Source of the DNA: Pseudomonadota bacterium
GTDB lineage: Bacteria; Pseudomonadota; Alphaproteobacteria; Reyranellales; Reyranellaceae
Reading direction: 5' to 3'
DNA length: 44,783 nucleotides
NCBI GenBank assembly: GCA_018242505.1
Contig: JAFEBU010000081.1
Span: 1-44,783 of the forward strand
In this document: positions 29,765 through 37,320 of the stretch, one piece after another
How the letters are laid out: each line of letters begins with the position of its first letter
Position numbering within the stretch: position 1 is the first letter of the stretch
Notes under the pieces: model-generated
What the model was told of the DNA's origin: nothing
The model's input: only the letters and a program-made list of their open reading frames with translations
Databases searched by the model: none
Translations under genes and position numbers: made by a program

Positions 29765-32080
29765 ATGGCGCCCCCCGCCGATCCGTTCGAAATCACAGAT
29801 GACCCCGTTCCGGCTCCAGAAGTGCCGGCGCGGCGTGCCGTCGCATCGATGGCGCACCTGGAGGGGCTGAACGAGGAACAGCGCAAGGCCGTGGTCCATG
29901 AGGACGGCCCACTGCTGGTGCTGGCGGGCGCCGGAACCGGCAAAACGCGCGTTCTCACCACGCGCATCGCCCACCTCCTGATCACTGGCCGCACGCGGCC
30001 CTCGCAGGTGCTGGCCGTCACCTTCACCAACAAGGCCGCGCGCGAAATGCTCGACCGCGTGGCGCAGCTCATTGGTGCTTCCGCCGACGGCATGTGGCTC
30101 GGCACGTTCCATTCCATGGGCGTGCGCATTCTGCGTCGCCACGCCGAGCTGGTGGGGCTCAAAAGCAATTTCACCATCCTCGACACCGACGACCAGATCC
30201 GCCTGGTCAAGCAACTCCTGCAGGCCGAGGGCATCGACGACAAGAAATGGCCGGCGCGCGTGCTTTCCGGCATCATCCAGCGCTGGAAGGATCGCGCCCT
30301 CACCCCGGACAAGGTCGCGGCCGACGACGGCGGCGACTTCGCCAACGGCCGCGCCGTCGACATCTACCGGCAATACCAGGCGCGTCTCGCCGAGGTGAAT
30401 GCAGTCGATTTCGGCGATCTCCTGATGCATTGCGTCAGCCTCTGGCAACAACATCCGGATGTCCTGGAGCAGTATCACCGCCGTTTCCGTCACATCCTGG
30501 TGGACGAGTACCAGGATACCAACGTCGCCCAGTACCTTTGGCTGCGGCTCCTGGCGCAGGGCACGCGCGATGTCTGCTGCGTCGGCGACGACGACCAGTC
30601 GATCTACGGCTGGCGCGGCGCGGAGGTCGGCAACATCCTGCGCTTCGAGCGGGATTTCCCCGGCGCCGAGATCGTGCGGCTGGAACGCAACTACCGCTCC
30701 ACCCCGCATATCCTGGCGGCGGCCTCGCACCTCATCTCGCACAACGAGGGCCGGCTGGGGAAAACCCTGTGGACGGAACTGAAGGAGGGCGAGCGCATCT
30801 CGCTGCGCGGCGTGTGGGACGGCGACGAGGAGGCGCGCACGATCGGCGAGGAGATCGAGGCGCTGCAACGCGACAAGCATCCGCTCTGCCAGATCGCCAT
30901 CCTGGTCCGCGCCGGCTTCCAGACCCGCGAGTTCGAGGAGCGGTTCATCACGCTCGGCTTGCCCTATCGCGTGATCGGCGGCCCGCGCTTCTACGAACGC
31001 CTGGAGATCCGCGATGCTCTGGCCTATTGCCGCGTCACGGTACAGCCCGACGACGATCTCGCCTTCGAGCGCATCTACAACACGCCACGCCGGGGGCTGG
31101 GCGAATCGGCGCTGCGCACGCTCAGGCTGATCCAGCGGGCGCAGAAGGTTTCGCTGTTCGAGGCGGCCCGCCGCGCCATCGAGACCGATGAGCTGAAGGC
31201 GCGGCCGCGCAAGGTGCTGGGCGACCTGGTCAAAAACTTCGAGCGCTGGCGCGGCATGCTGGACGGCTTCGACCATGTCGAGGTGGTCGAGACCATGCTC
31301 GACGAATCGGGCTACACCGACATGCTGCGCGCCGACCGCTCGCCCGAAGCCGAGGGACGGCTCGAGAACCTGAAGGAACTCACCAACGCCCTGCAGGAGT
31401 TCGACACGCTTCCCGCTTTCCTCGAACATGTGGCGCTGCTCACCGACAACGCCGAGAATGCCGGAAGCGACATGGTGAGCGTCATGACGCTGCATGCCGC
31501 CAAGGGGCTGGAATTCGATACCGTCTTCCTGCCCGGCTGGGAGGAAGGCCTGTTCCCCAACCAGCGCGCGCTCGACGACAAGGGCGTCGCCGGGCTCGAG
31601 GAGGAGCGCAGGCTTGCCTATGTCGGCCTGACGCGGGCACGCAAGCGGGCCTATGTCTCGTTCGCCGCCAACCGGCGCATCTTCAACCAGTGGCAGGCGG
31701 CCATTCCTTCGCGCTTCCTGCGCGAGCTGCCCACCGACCAGCTGGCCGAAAGCAGCGACGCCGGTCTCTATGCCACCTATTCCGCGGGCCATCACGCAGG
31801 CCTGCGCGACCAGGCGAGCGGCTTCGACTATGAAAATCTCGGCGTCACCGGCCGCTCAGGATTCGGGGGCGGACGCGCGCGGACACGCTGGCGCGACGAG
31901 ACCTTCGACGACCGCCGCGCGGTCGAGCGCGACAAGCCGGATCTCAGCGTTGGCCAACGCGTCTTCCACCAGAAATTCGGCTATGGCCGGATCATCGCCG
32001 TCGACGGCAACAAGCTCGACATCGAGTTCGAGAAAGCCGGCGCCAAGAAGGTTCTGGACAGTTTCATCGAGGCGGCGTGA
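29765..32080 (+). CDS. uvrD: UvrD/PcrA-type superfamily 1 DNA helicase
   Basis: This is a 771-residue SF1A helicase. Motif Q/I reads LNEEQRKAVV and LAGAGTGKTRVL (Walker A at about 54-61), then VTFTNKAAREM (Ia), ILVDEYQDTN (motif II, near 245), GDDDQSIYGWRGA (III), VMTLHAAKGLEFDTVFLPGW (V) and RRLAYVGLTRARKRAY (VI). The C-terminal Tudor-like end VFHQKFGYGRIIAVDGNKLD is typical of UvrD/PcrA. It acts in nucleotide excision and mismatch repair. ATG 29765 has GAGG upstream; ATG 29756 adds three residues. GTGA overlap couples it to prmA. Confidence 0.95.
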   Translation: MAPPADPFEITDDPVPAPEVPARRAVASMAHLEGLNEEQRKAVVHEDGPLLVLAGAGTGKTRVLTTRIAHLLITGRTRPSQVLAVTFTNKAAREMLDRVAQLIGASADGMWLGTFHSMGVRILRRHAELVGLKSNFTILDTDDQIRLVKQLLQAEGIDDKKWPARVLSGIIQRWKDRALTPDKVAADDGGDFANGRAVDIYRQYQARLAEVNAVDFGDLLMHCVSLWQQHPDVLEQYHRRFRHILVDEYQDTNVAQYLWLRLLAQGTRDVCCVGDDDQSIYGWRGAEVGNILRFERDFPGAEIVRLERNYRSTPHILAAASHLISHNEGRLGKTLWTELKEGERISLRGVWDGDEEARTIGEEIEALQRDKHPLCQIAILVRAGFQTREFEERFITLGLPYRVIGGPRFYERLEIRDALAYCRVTVQPDDDLAFERIYNTPRRGLGESALRTLRLIQRAQKVSLFEAARRAIETDELKARPRKVLGDLVKNFERWRGMLDGFDHVEVVETMLDESGYTDMLRADRSPEAEGRLENLKELTNALQEFDTLPAFLEHVALLTDNAENAGSDMVSVMTLHAAKGLEFDTVFLPGWEEGLFPNQRALDDKGVAGLEEERRLAYVGLTRARKRAYVSFAANRRIFNQWQAAIPSRFLRELPTDQLAESSDAGLYATYSAGHHAGLRDQASGFDYENLGVTGRSGFGGGRARTRWRDETFDDRRAVERDKPDLSVGQRVFHQKFGYGRIIAVDGNKLDIEFEKAGAKKVLDSFIEAA

Positions 32081-32928
32081 GCGCCTGGAAGGCCTGGCGC
32101 GACGTCCCGGCAAAAGAGCGTCTTGCGCGCGAGCAGGCGCTCGAACCGCTGTCGGAAAGCGGGTTCGTCGTCACCAGCCGCGAACTCTCGCGCGACGGGC
32201 CCTGGCGCATCGAGATCTTCGGCCAGGATGATCGCGGCCCGGTCGAGGCTGTCATCGACAGCCGATGGCGCTGGGAGGAGTTGCCCGAGATCGATTGGGT
32301 GGCGGAGAACCAGCGTTCGTTCCAGCCGTTCGCCGTGGGTCCCTTCTGGGTCCATCCCTCGCACATCGCCGATGGTATGCCGGCCGGCCTGCTGCCGCTT
32401 CGGATCGACGCCGGCCTGGCGTTCGGCACCGGCACCCATGCGACGACGCGCGGCTGCCTCGAGATGCTGGCGACGCTCGATCCCGCCGAGACCGTCCGCC
32501 CGGTCGATGTCGGCTGTGGCAGCGGCATTCTTGCCATCGCCATGGCGAAGCTGTGGAAGCAGCCCGTGCTGGGCAGTGACAACGATCCCGAGGCGGTCGC
32601 CGTGGCGCGCGAAAATGCGGCGCTGAACGATGTCGCCACACTCTGTCGCTTCCACCACGCCATCGGCCTTGGTACGCCAGCGCTCCTACAGGCCGCGCCC
32701 TACGACCTGATCGTCGCCAATATCCTTGCCGGCCCCCTCATGGAGCTTTCCGAATCCTTCGCCACCAGCCTTCGTGCCGGCGGCCGCGCACTGCTGAGCG
32801 GTTTGCTGGTCGAGCAGGCCGCGGAGGTCGCCACAGGCTACACGCGTCACGGCTTCGCTCTGGAACGCCACCTCGATCTCGACACCAACGATTCGAGCTG
32901 GCGCACCCTGCTCCTGCGCAAGCTCTGA
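32077..32928 (+). CDS. prmA: ribosomal protein L11 methyltransferase
   Basis: This is a 283-residue protein. An N-terminal L11-binding region is followed by a class I SAM methyltransferase: RIDAGLAFGTGTHATTRGCL leads into the SAM-binding VDVGCGSGILAIAMA (near 144), GSDNDPEAVAVARENAALN and the catalytic-face motif VANILAGPLMELS, characteristic of PrmA. It trimethylates ribosomal protein L11. The GTG start overlaps the uvrD stop by four bases. Confidence 0.92.
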   Translation: MSAWKAWRDVPAKERLAREQALEPLSESGFVVTSRELSRDGPWRIEIFGQDDRGPVEAVIDSRWRWEELPEIDWVAENQRSFQPFAVGPFWVHPSHIADGMPAGLLPLRIDAGLAFGTGTHATTRGCLEMLATLDPAETVRPVDVGCGSGILAIAMAKLWKQPVLGSDNDPEAVAVARENAALNDVATLCRFHHAIGLGTPALLQAAPYDLIVANILAGPLMELSESFATSLRAGGRALLSGLLVEQAAEVATGYTRHGFALERHLDLDTNDSSWRTLLLRKL

Positions 32929-33241
32929 CCAAGGGCGCGCGGAGTTGCCGTTGCGGTCAACGTTTGCGTGCCCTTTGCATCAGGACATTCTCGACGACGG
33001 CGCCGCGCCAGCGACGCGGATGCACCTTTGACCGGACAACTGCTTGCCGACACCACGAGCAATAAAACATGGAGCCTGGCGTGGCAGTGGCAACGTTCGC
33101 TGCCGACGACGTAGATGGATGGATCGGAACGATATGGAGGCGCAAACGATTTCCGTGGCCGCGGGCTTGCGAATCGTGCAGCATCGATCGCATGCGTAGA
33201 TCGGCGCACCGCGATCGACCGCCGGACATCGCCGGGATGGC
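32929..33241. other. 313-base gap, no gene recognised
   Basis: No convincing gene or repeat. A leftward frame ends in HPRRWRGAVVENVLMQRARK and could be the tail of a decayed gene, but nothing upstream in it is recognisable. The base composition is less GC-rich than uvrD-prmA and marks the left edge of the 33-37 kb patch. Confidence 0.3.
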
Positions 33242-34309
33242 GTGAACAAGCATCGGATGAAGGTTCGGATTTTCTTCACGCCATCGATTCCCGTTGTCGT
33301 CCTGGGAGTGTTTGCTGGCTTCTTGTGGTTGATTGTGTGGGCCAGTCCTTGGCCGGCCAATCTGCTCCTTCTGCCCTTCGCGTCGTTCTATCTTACCTTG
33401 TTTGCGATCTCCGCCTGGGCCTTGGCCCGTGTCCATGTCCTCGAGCGCTGGATGACATGGAACGCGCCCCTCCACCTTCTCATCCTGGCGCCCCATGAGG
33501 ACGATTGCGTCATCGCCGCCGGGGGGATCGGTGCGCGCAACCGCAGTCTTGGCGGGATCACGCGCATCGTCTATCTGGCACCAGACGAGATACAGGCCAA
33601 GCGCCGCACCGAAGAAGCGCGCTCGGCATGGCGCGAAGCAGGTCTCGAGCCGTCCGACTTGGTGCATCTCGACTTGCTGCCGCCACTTCGGCAGCGCGAT
33701 CCGGCGAGACTTCGTGCTGCGGGCATTGCCTTGCGATCGATCATCGACGACTTCCAGCCGGACGTCGTCGTGATGCCGATGTTCGAGGGGGGCCACATCC
33801 ATCATGACATGACTGCGGCCCTGATCGGCCAGATTGCGACTCCGCAGGATCGCTTCGAGATCTTCGAGGCGCCCGAGTACAGCCCCTACACCTCCCTGCA
33901 GCACACGCCCCATCGTGTAATCGCGCTTTGCGCGCGCTGGCTGTTTGGCCTCATATCTTACTATGGGCCCCCCGATGGCATCGATGGCCGACCCATCCTC
34001 AAGTTAGATCTCGATCTCGCCGAACTCGATCGCAAGCGTCGCATGCTGGGTGCCTTCGAGAGCCAGAATGCCCCGTCATTGATGGCGACCCGGGCCTATC
34101 CCGACCGTCTCGTCCGGTGGGATCGGACGCACCTTCGACGACACCCCTTCCCTCTTCAGGGCTCGTATCTCGGCGTCGTGCTCGCCTTGCGGCGGCACCT
34201 GCCGACAGGGCTCGTGGATCGGCTGTTGCCTGTGCAGCTCGGCACTGTCGGTCGAGAGGAAGGTCTGACCGATCGGGATGCGGAGCTCGGCCTTATCGGG
34301 CGTACCTAG
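33242..34309 (+). CDS. PIG-L (LmbE-like) deacetylase with N-terminal membrane anchor
   Basis: This is a 355-residue protein. Two hydrophobic helices (about 14-34 and 38-62) anchor it in the inner membrane. The PIG-L domain has the metal motif LILAPHEDDCVIAAGG (His85, Asp87/88; the family's PHPDD is PHEDD here) and the second metal site GGHIHHDMT (near 183-190). PIG-L enzymes remove N-acetyl groups from sugars or sugar lipids. Its neighbours (glycosyltransferase-like, methyltransferase) suggest surface-glycan or glycolipid editing. GTG 33242 is used; ATG 33257 is possible. It ends 17 bases into the convergent gene. Confidence 0.8.
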   Translation: MNKHRMKVRIFFTPSIPVVVLGVFAGFLWLIVWASPWPANLLLLPFASFYLTLFAISAWALARVHVLERWMTWNAPLHLLILAPHEDDCVIAAGGIGARNRSLGGITRIVYLAPDEIQAKRRTEEARSAWREAGLEPSDLVHLDLLPPLRQRDPARLRAAGIALRSIIDDFQPDVVVMPMFEGGHIHHDMTAALIGQIATPQDRFEIFEAPEYSPYTSLQHTPHRVIALCARWLFGLISYYGPPDGIDGRPILKLDLDLAELDRKRRMLGAFESQNAPSLMATRAYPDRLVRWDRTHLRRHPFPLQGSYLGVVLALRRHLPTGLVDRLLPVQLGTVGREEGLTDRDAELGLIGRT

Positions 34310-35285
34310 CCGCCAGTGCCACGTAGGCCTCAGCGGCGGCCTCGAGAGTCAATCCCCTGTCGAGTATCAACTGGCGCGGCGAGAAGGAACCGGTCTTCAC
34401 ACCATGCCAGAAATCGGCAACAGCCGACCGCAGATCGGCCATGCCCGTGAATTTCACGCCACAGCGTTCATCCCAATACGGCACAGAAGTGACCGGACTG
34501 AAACGCACGCCCCGCTGAAGATATTCGTGGCTCTGCCAATCGCCGCCAGGTTCCCAGGCCAAAACGGGGACGTCGGCCGACAACATCTGCTCCAGGGCGA
34601 TGCCCTGGGTCTCGTGGTGGCTGAGATAGACCATCGACCGCACGCGGCGACTGAGGGCGAGGAGTTCCCATTCGACGTAGGAACCGTAGCGAAGATATTC
34701 GACCGTCAGCCCGGCGCAGCGCAGCTCGGCCATCAACGGGTCGATCAGTTCCCGCTGATGGTTCTCTCGCCGGCGACTGATCTTGTCATAGACGAGGACA
34801 TCGACATCCTTGGACCCTGGCGAAGGCGTCCAGCGCTCGGTGTCTATCCCGACCGGCCAGACGCTCACCAGATCGGCGGGCCAGACCTTGGAGAACATCC
34901 GCTTGACCCATTCGCTCGGCACGAGCACCTGGCGGAGAAGATGCCGTTTCGGCAAGTGTTCATCGTCGATCGGGTGATTATAGGTCGCGGTACCAAACAT
35001 GAGCGGCGTGCGGGGCGTGAACCGCTCGAGCAGATGTGGCTTGCCGATCAGGCACGCCAAGTCATCGGGATTGTTTCGGATGTGCCGATAGTTGTTGATA
35101 CGATAGGCCGCGCCGATGCGGTCGAGCCCCGCCTTGAGGTTCAGGAATACGCGCATCGTTCCGCCGGGCTGCCGCGGCCCGCGCACTAGGCGCCGGATCA
35201 ACCTCCGCGGATAGCGGTCGAGAGGTGTCCAGCGATCAGGATCGGGTTCTCCATAGAAGAGATTTATTGGTTCTCGAACCTTCAA
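34293..35285 (-). CDS. glycosyltransferase-like protein
   Basis: This is a 330-residue protein taken from TTG 35285 because the conserved start appears to be REPINLFYGEPDPDRWTPLD. The frame runs on to 35426 and an ATG at 35381 is an alternative. It continues RRLVRGPRQPGGTMRVFLNL, VLVPSEWVKRMFSKVWPADL, VWPVGIDTERWTP and ends with a GT-B-type C-terminal half: YLSHHETQGIALEQMLSADV, PVLAWEPGGDW. The E-x-x-G-I-A-x-E-Q-M-L motif matches the nucleotide-sugar site of GT4-like transferases. Likely a cytoplasmic enzyme making a surface glycan. Confidence 0.7.
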   Translation of the reverse strand: MKVREPINLFYGEPDPDRWTPLDRYPRRLIRRLVRGPRQPGGTMRVFLNLKAGLDRIGAAYRINNYRHIRNNPDDLACLIGKPHLLERFTPRTPLMFGTATYNHPIDDEHLPKRHLLRQVLVPSEWVKRMFSKVWPADLVSVWPVGIDTERWTPSPGSKDVDVLVYDKISRRRENHQRELIDPLMAELRCAGLTVEYLRYGSYVEWELLALSRRVRSMVYLSHHETQGIALEQMLSADVPVLAWEPGGDWQSHEYLQRGVRFSPVTSVPYWDERCGVKFTGMADLRSAVADFWHGVKTGSFSPRQLILDRGLTLEAAAEAYVALAARYAR

Positions 35286-35477
35286 TTCAGTGCCCTGCAG
35301 CGCACTCCCGCCTTTTGGCTCGTTTGGCCCATACCCTGTAGCGCTGCTCCGAGTATCACAGTTGCTGCAATTGGATACCATCGATCTTTCGAGGCTCCCA
35401 TCGCGCTGTTGCAACTTTCTCCACAAGCTCTACCGTCGCCGCGGAAATCCGCGGCCGAAGACGTCGGGGCCGAGGGC

Positions 35478-36179
35478 TCAGCTCTCGTTCGTCCTTTCAT
35501 AAAACTCAAAGACGTGCGGGTCGTGCGGAAACTCCTTTCGCCTCCCCCATGGCGTTCCGGGCGCGTAGGTAAAAAGGGGCTCGAGCAAGCCGGTGTCGGC
35601 GACCGACTGAGGCATGTCATCCAGGTTCCACCCGACCAACAAGAGGGCTCCAGGGCGCATCACATTGCCGAGCGCCGAGAGGATCTTGCGGAGATCCTCG
35701 CGTTCTATAGGACCGTAATCGTTGTGCTGAGGAACTCGATAGGCAAGAACGCCACTCAGGACGACGCAATCGAAGAAGCCGGGCGGTCTGTGTCGATCTA
35801 TTTCTTCGAGCGGTGCGACGATGTGATGTCCGCTGCCCCATACCTTGTTGGTGGAGTTGCGGTCTATCGTGGTGTAGCGATCCGGATGATCGGCGAAGAG
35901 CTTCTCGTGCTGGAAGGTATACGACGCGGTACCGACAAACAGGACCCGCTTGTAAGTGTCACGCACCCACGGCAAGGCGTCATTCTGGAGGAACAGGCGC
36001 TCCGGGTTCTCGCGCAGCATCCTCTCGTACTGTTCGTTGACCCCGACGATCCTCAGCAGGATGAAGCGATGCAAAGACTTCGGAACCAATGATTTCGCAC
36101 TTGGGAAGAGATCGTTTACCCGATAGGCGAGCGTCGCCAGCAACCCTTTGAGGGCTCTGGCTATGCGGCCGGCGTGCAT
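35478..36179 (-). CDS. class I SAM-dependent methyltransferase-like protein
   Basis: This is a 233-residue protein from ATG 36179 (MHAGRIARALKGLLATLAYR); the frame is open to 36281 and the start is uncertain because no ribosome binding site is clear. The SAM-fold core reads KRVLFVGTASYTFQHEKLFA (motif I with a VGTASYT loop), TTIDRNSTNKVWG, FDCVVLSGVLAYRV and RPGALLLVGWNLDD. The loop is less glycine-rich than usual. Codon use is visibly less GC-rich than in uvrD-prmA. It probably belongs with the neighbouring glycosyltransferase and PIG-L genes. Confidence 0.65.
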   Translation of the reverse strand: MHAGRIARALKGLLATLAYRVNDLFPSAKSLVPKSLHRFILLRIVGVNEQYERMLRENPERLFLQNDALPWVRDTYKRVLFVGTASYTFQHEKLFADHPDRYTTIDRNSTNKVWGSGHHIVAPLEEIDRHRPPGFFDCVVLSGVLAYRVPQHNDYGPIEREDLRKILSALGNVMRPGALLLVGWNLDDMPQSVADTGLLEPLFTYAPGTPWGRRKEFPHDPHVFEFYERTNES

Positions 36180-36420
36180 TGGTTCGGGGTCTGAGTCGGC
36201 ATTGCTTCTCGATTTTCTTCGTTCGAGATGGCCTGCCCCGGCTTCGTGGACAGGCAGGTAAGCTCTGATGTCCGCCAGCAATTATCAAGGCGCGTTTTCC
36301 GGCCGGTGCCGGAACGCCACCGTTGCCCGCTGCCGAGCTTCCAGACCGAGACTTGTCCCAGGTAAGGCAGCGCACGCGCCGATACGGACAGCTCCAACTT
36401 GCCTGCGTCCGCTACGTTAG

Positions 36421-36580
36421 ATATCGGCGCCAGAAAACAGATGTCGGCGCCAGAAAACGTACGCCTCCAGCGTCTGGCCGCGCGCTCGACAGGGACAGCG
36501 CCTCGATTCGGATATCGGCGCCAGAAAACGCTTGCCTCCAGGCTTGGCCGCATGCTCGACAGGGGCAGCGCACAGCGCCT
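36421..36580. repeat. 71-base direct repeat with extra half copy
   Basis: GATGTCGGCGCCAGAAAACG (from 36440) and GATATCGGCGCCAGAAAACG (from 36511) start two copies of a 71-base unit that continues CGCCTCCAG...TGGCCGC..GCTCGACAGGG. A third, truncated TATCGGCGCCAGAAAACA stands at 36421. The surrounding gap (36180-36770, 591 bases) has no convincing gene; a leftward 172-codon frame crosses the repeats but does not look like a protein. Confidence 0.75.
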
Positions 36581-36681
36581 TGATGTCGTGCGGCAATTCC
36601 TTGCCGAGGCCGCACGGCTCCAGGATCGAAAAGCGGTGCGGCAGGCGCCCTCCTCCAGATGATCACCGTTATCGTGCACCC

Positions 36682-36713
36682 AAAGAAAAAGGGCCGGTGG
36701 TGGCCGACCCTTT
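36682..36713 (-). terminator. rho-independent terminator of DUF1127 gene
   Basis: On the leftward strand AAAGGGTCGG, loop CCACCA, CCGGCCCTTT form a 10-bp stem with one G-U pair, followed by TTCTTT. It lies 58 bases past the DUF1127 stop codon. Confidence 0.7.
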
Positions 36714-36770
36714 CCTTACTCTACGCCTACGCTACACTCTCGTACATGCGGTATCGCCCTGCCTGTCGCG

Positions 36771-37109
36771 TCAGGCCGCGATGTGATGCAGGTTCTCGTT
36801 TGCCGCCTGGGTCGCCGCCGTGGTGCGACCGATCGAGGGCGTCTCGCCCGCAACCTCGGCCACGGTGTGGCGGACGGCGAAGGGGATGTCGGCGCGGGCA
36901 AGGCCGACATCGGCCAGTTCACGATCGGACATGCGGAACAGCTCGGCTTCCGCGGCGCGCAGCCGGAAGTCGGCTTTCACCGACTCGACCAGCCGCTTGA
37001 ACGGCGAGCCAATCCACGCAACAAAACCAGTCTTGGTGATCGCGTTTCCCCCCGCCGGCGTCGTTTCGCTGGTCAGATTCTTGAACGTCTGAATCGGCTG
37101 GGTCATCAT
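36771..37109 (-). CDS. DUF1127 domain protein
   Basis: This is a 112-residue protein. AGGAGG sits five bases from the ATG at 37109; a second ATG follows at once. The middle FRLRAAEAELFRMSDRELADVGLARADIP is the DUF1127 (YjiS-like) motif, a small Arg-rich segment common in alphaproteobacteria and linked in some to small-RNA turnover and phosphate or stress responses (family knowledge). Here it is embedded in a longer protein with an N-terminal PIQTFKNLTSETTPAGGNA and a hydrophilic tail. A clear terminator follows. Confidence 0.85.
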   Translation of the reverse strand: MMTQPIQTFKNLTSETTPAGGNAITKTGFVAWIGSPFKRLVESVKADFRLRAAEAELFRMSDRELADVGLARADIPFAVRHTVAEVAGETPSIGRTTAATQAANENLHHIAA

Positions 37110-37213
37110 GGAAACCTCCTTGGATTGTGCATCGCAATGCAAATGCTGCGCTGCACATCCGCAATATAGGCGCTTGAGTTACAACAACAAATCGATGTCC
37201 TGAGACCTCTGGT

Positions 37214-37245
37214 ATGCATTATATGCATGACAGCAACTGTTGCTG
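37214..37245. promoter_or_regulatory. two adjacent palindromes in the DUF1127 / aminopeptidase P intergenic region
   Basis: ATGCAT-TAT-ATGCAT at 37214-37228 and CAGCAA-CTG-TTGCTG at 37231-37245 are each perfect inverted repeats with three-base centres, two bases apart. They lie about 75-105 bases before ATG 37321 and about 105 bases before the divergent DUF1127 start, in an AT-rich stretch. They are plausible operators. Confidence 0.45.
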
Positions 37246-37320
37246 CATTTCGCACTCGCAAAAGAACAAAAATTGCTTTGTTTGCCTCATCCTGGTCCCA
37301 CGCGTAGGGTCGGCAGCATC

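Noticed and set aside
35286..35477. Longer N-terminus of the glycosyltransferase-like protein up to 35426
   Set aside because: Residues before REPINLFYGEP look unlike the family, and the extra region has no clear ribosome binding site.
36421..36580. CRISPR array
   Set aside because: Only two full units of 71 bases with similar interiors; no short repeats with unique spacers and no cas genes.
36161..36679. A 172-codon leftward frame across the 71-base repeats
   Set aside because: Its sequence is dictated by the repeat, with no domain or ribosome binding site; it is not a credible protein.
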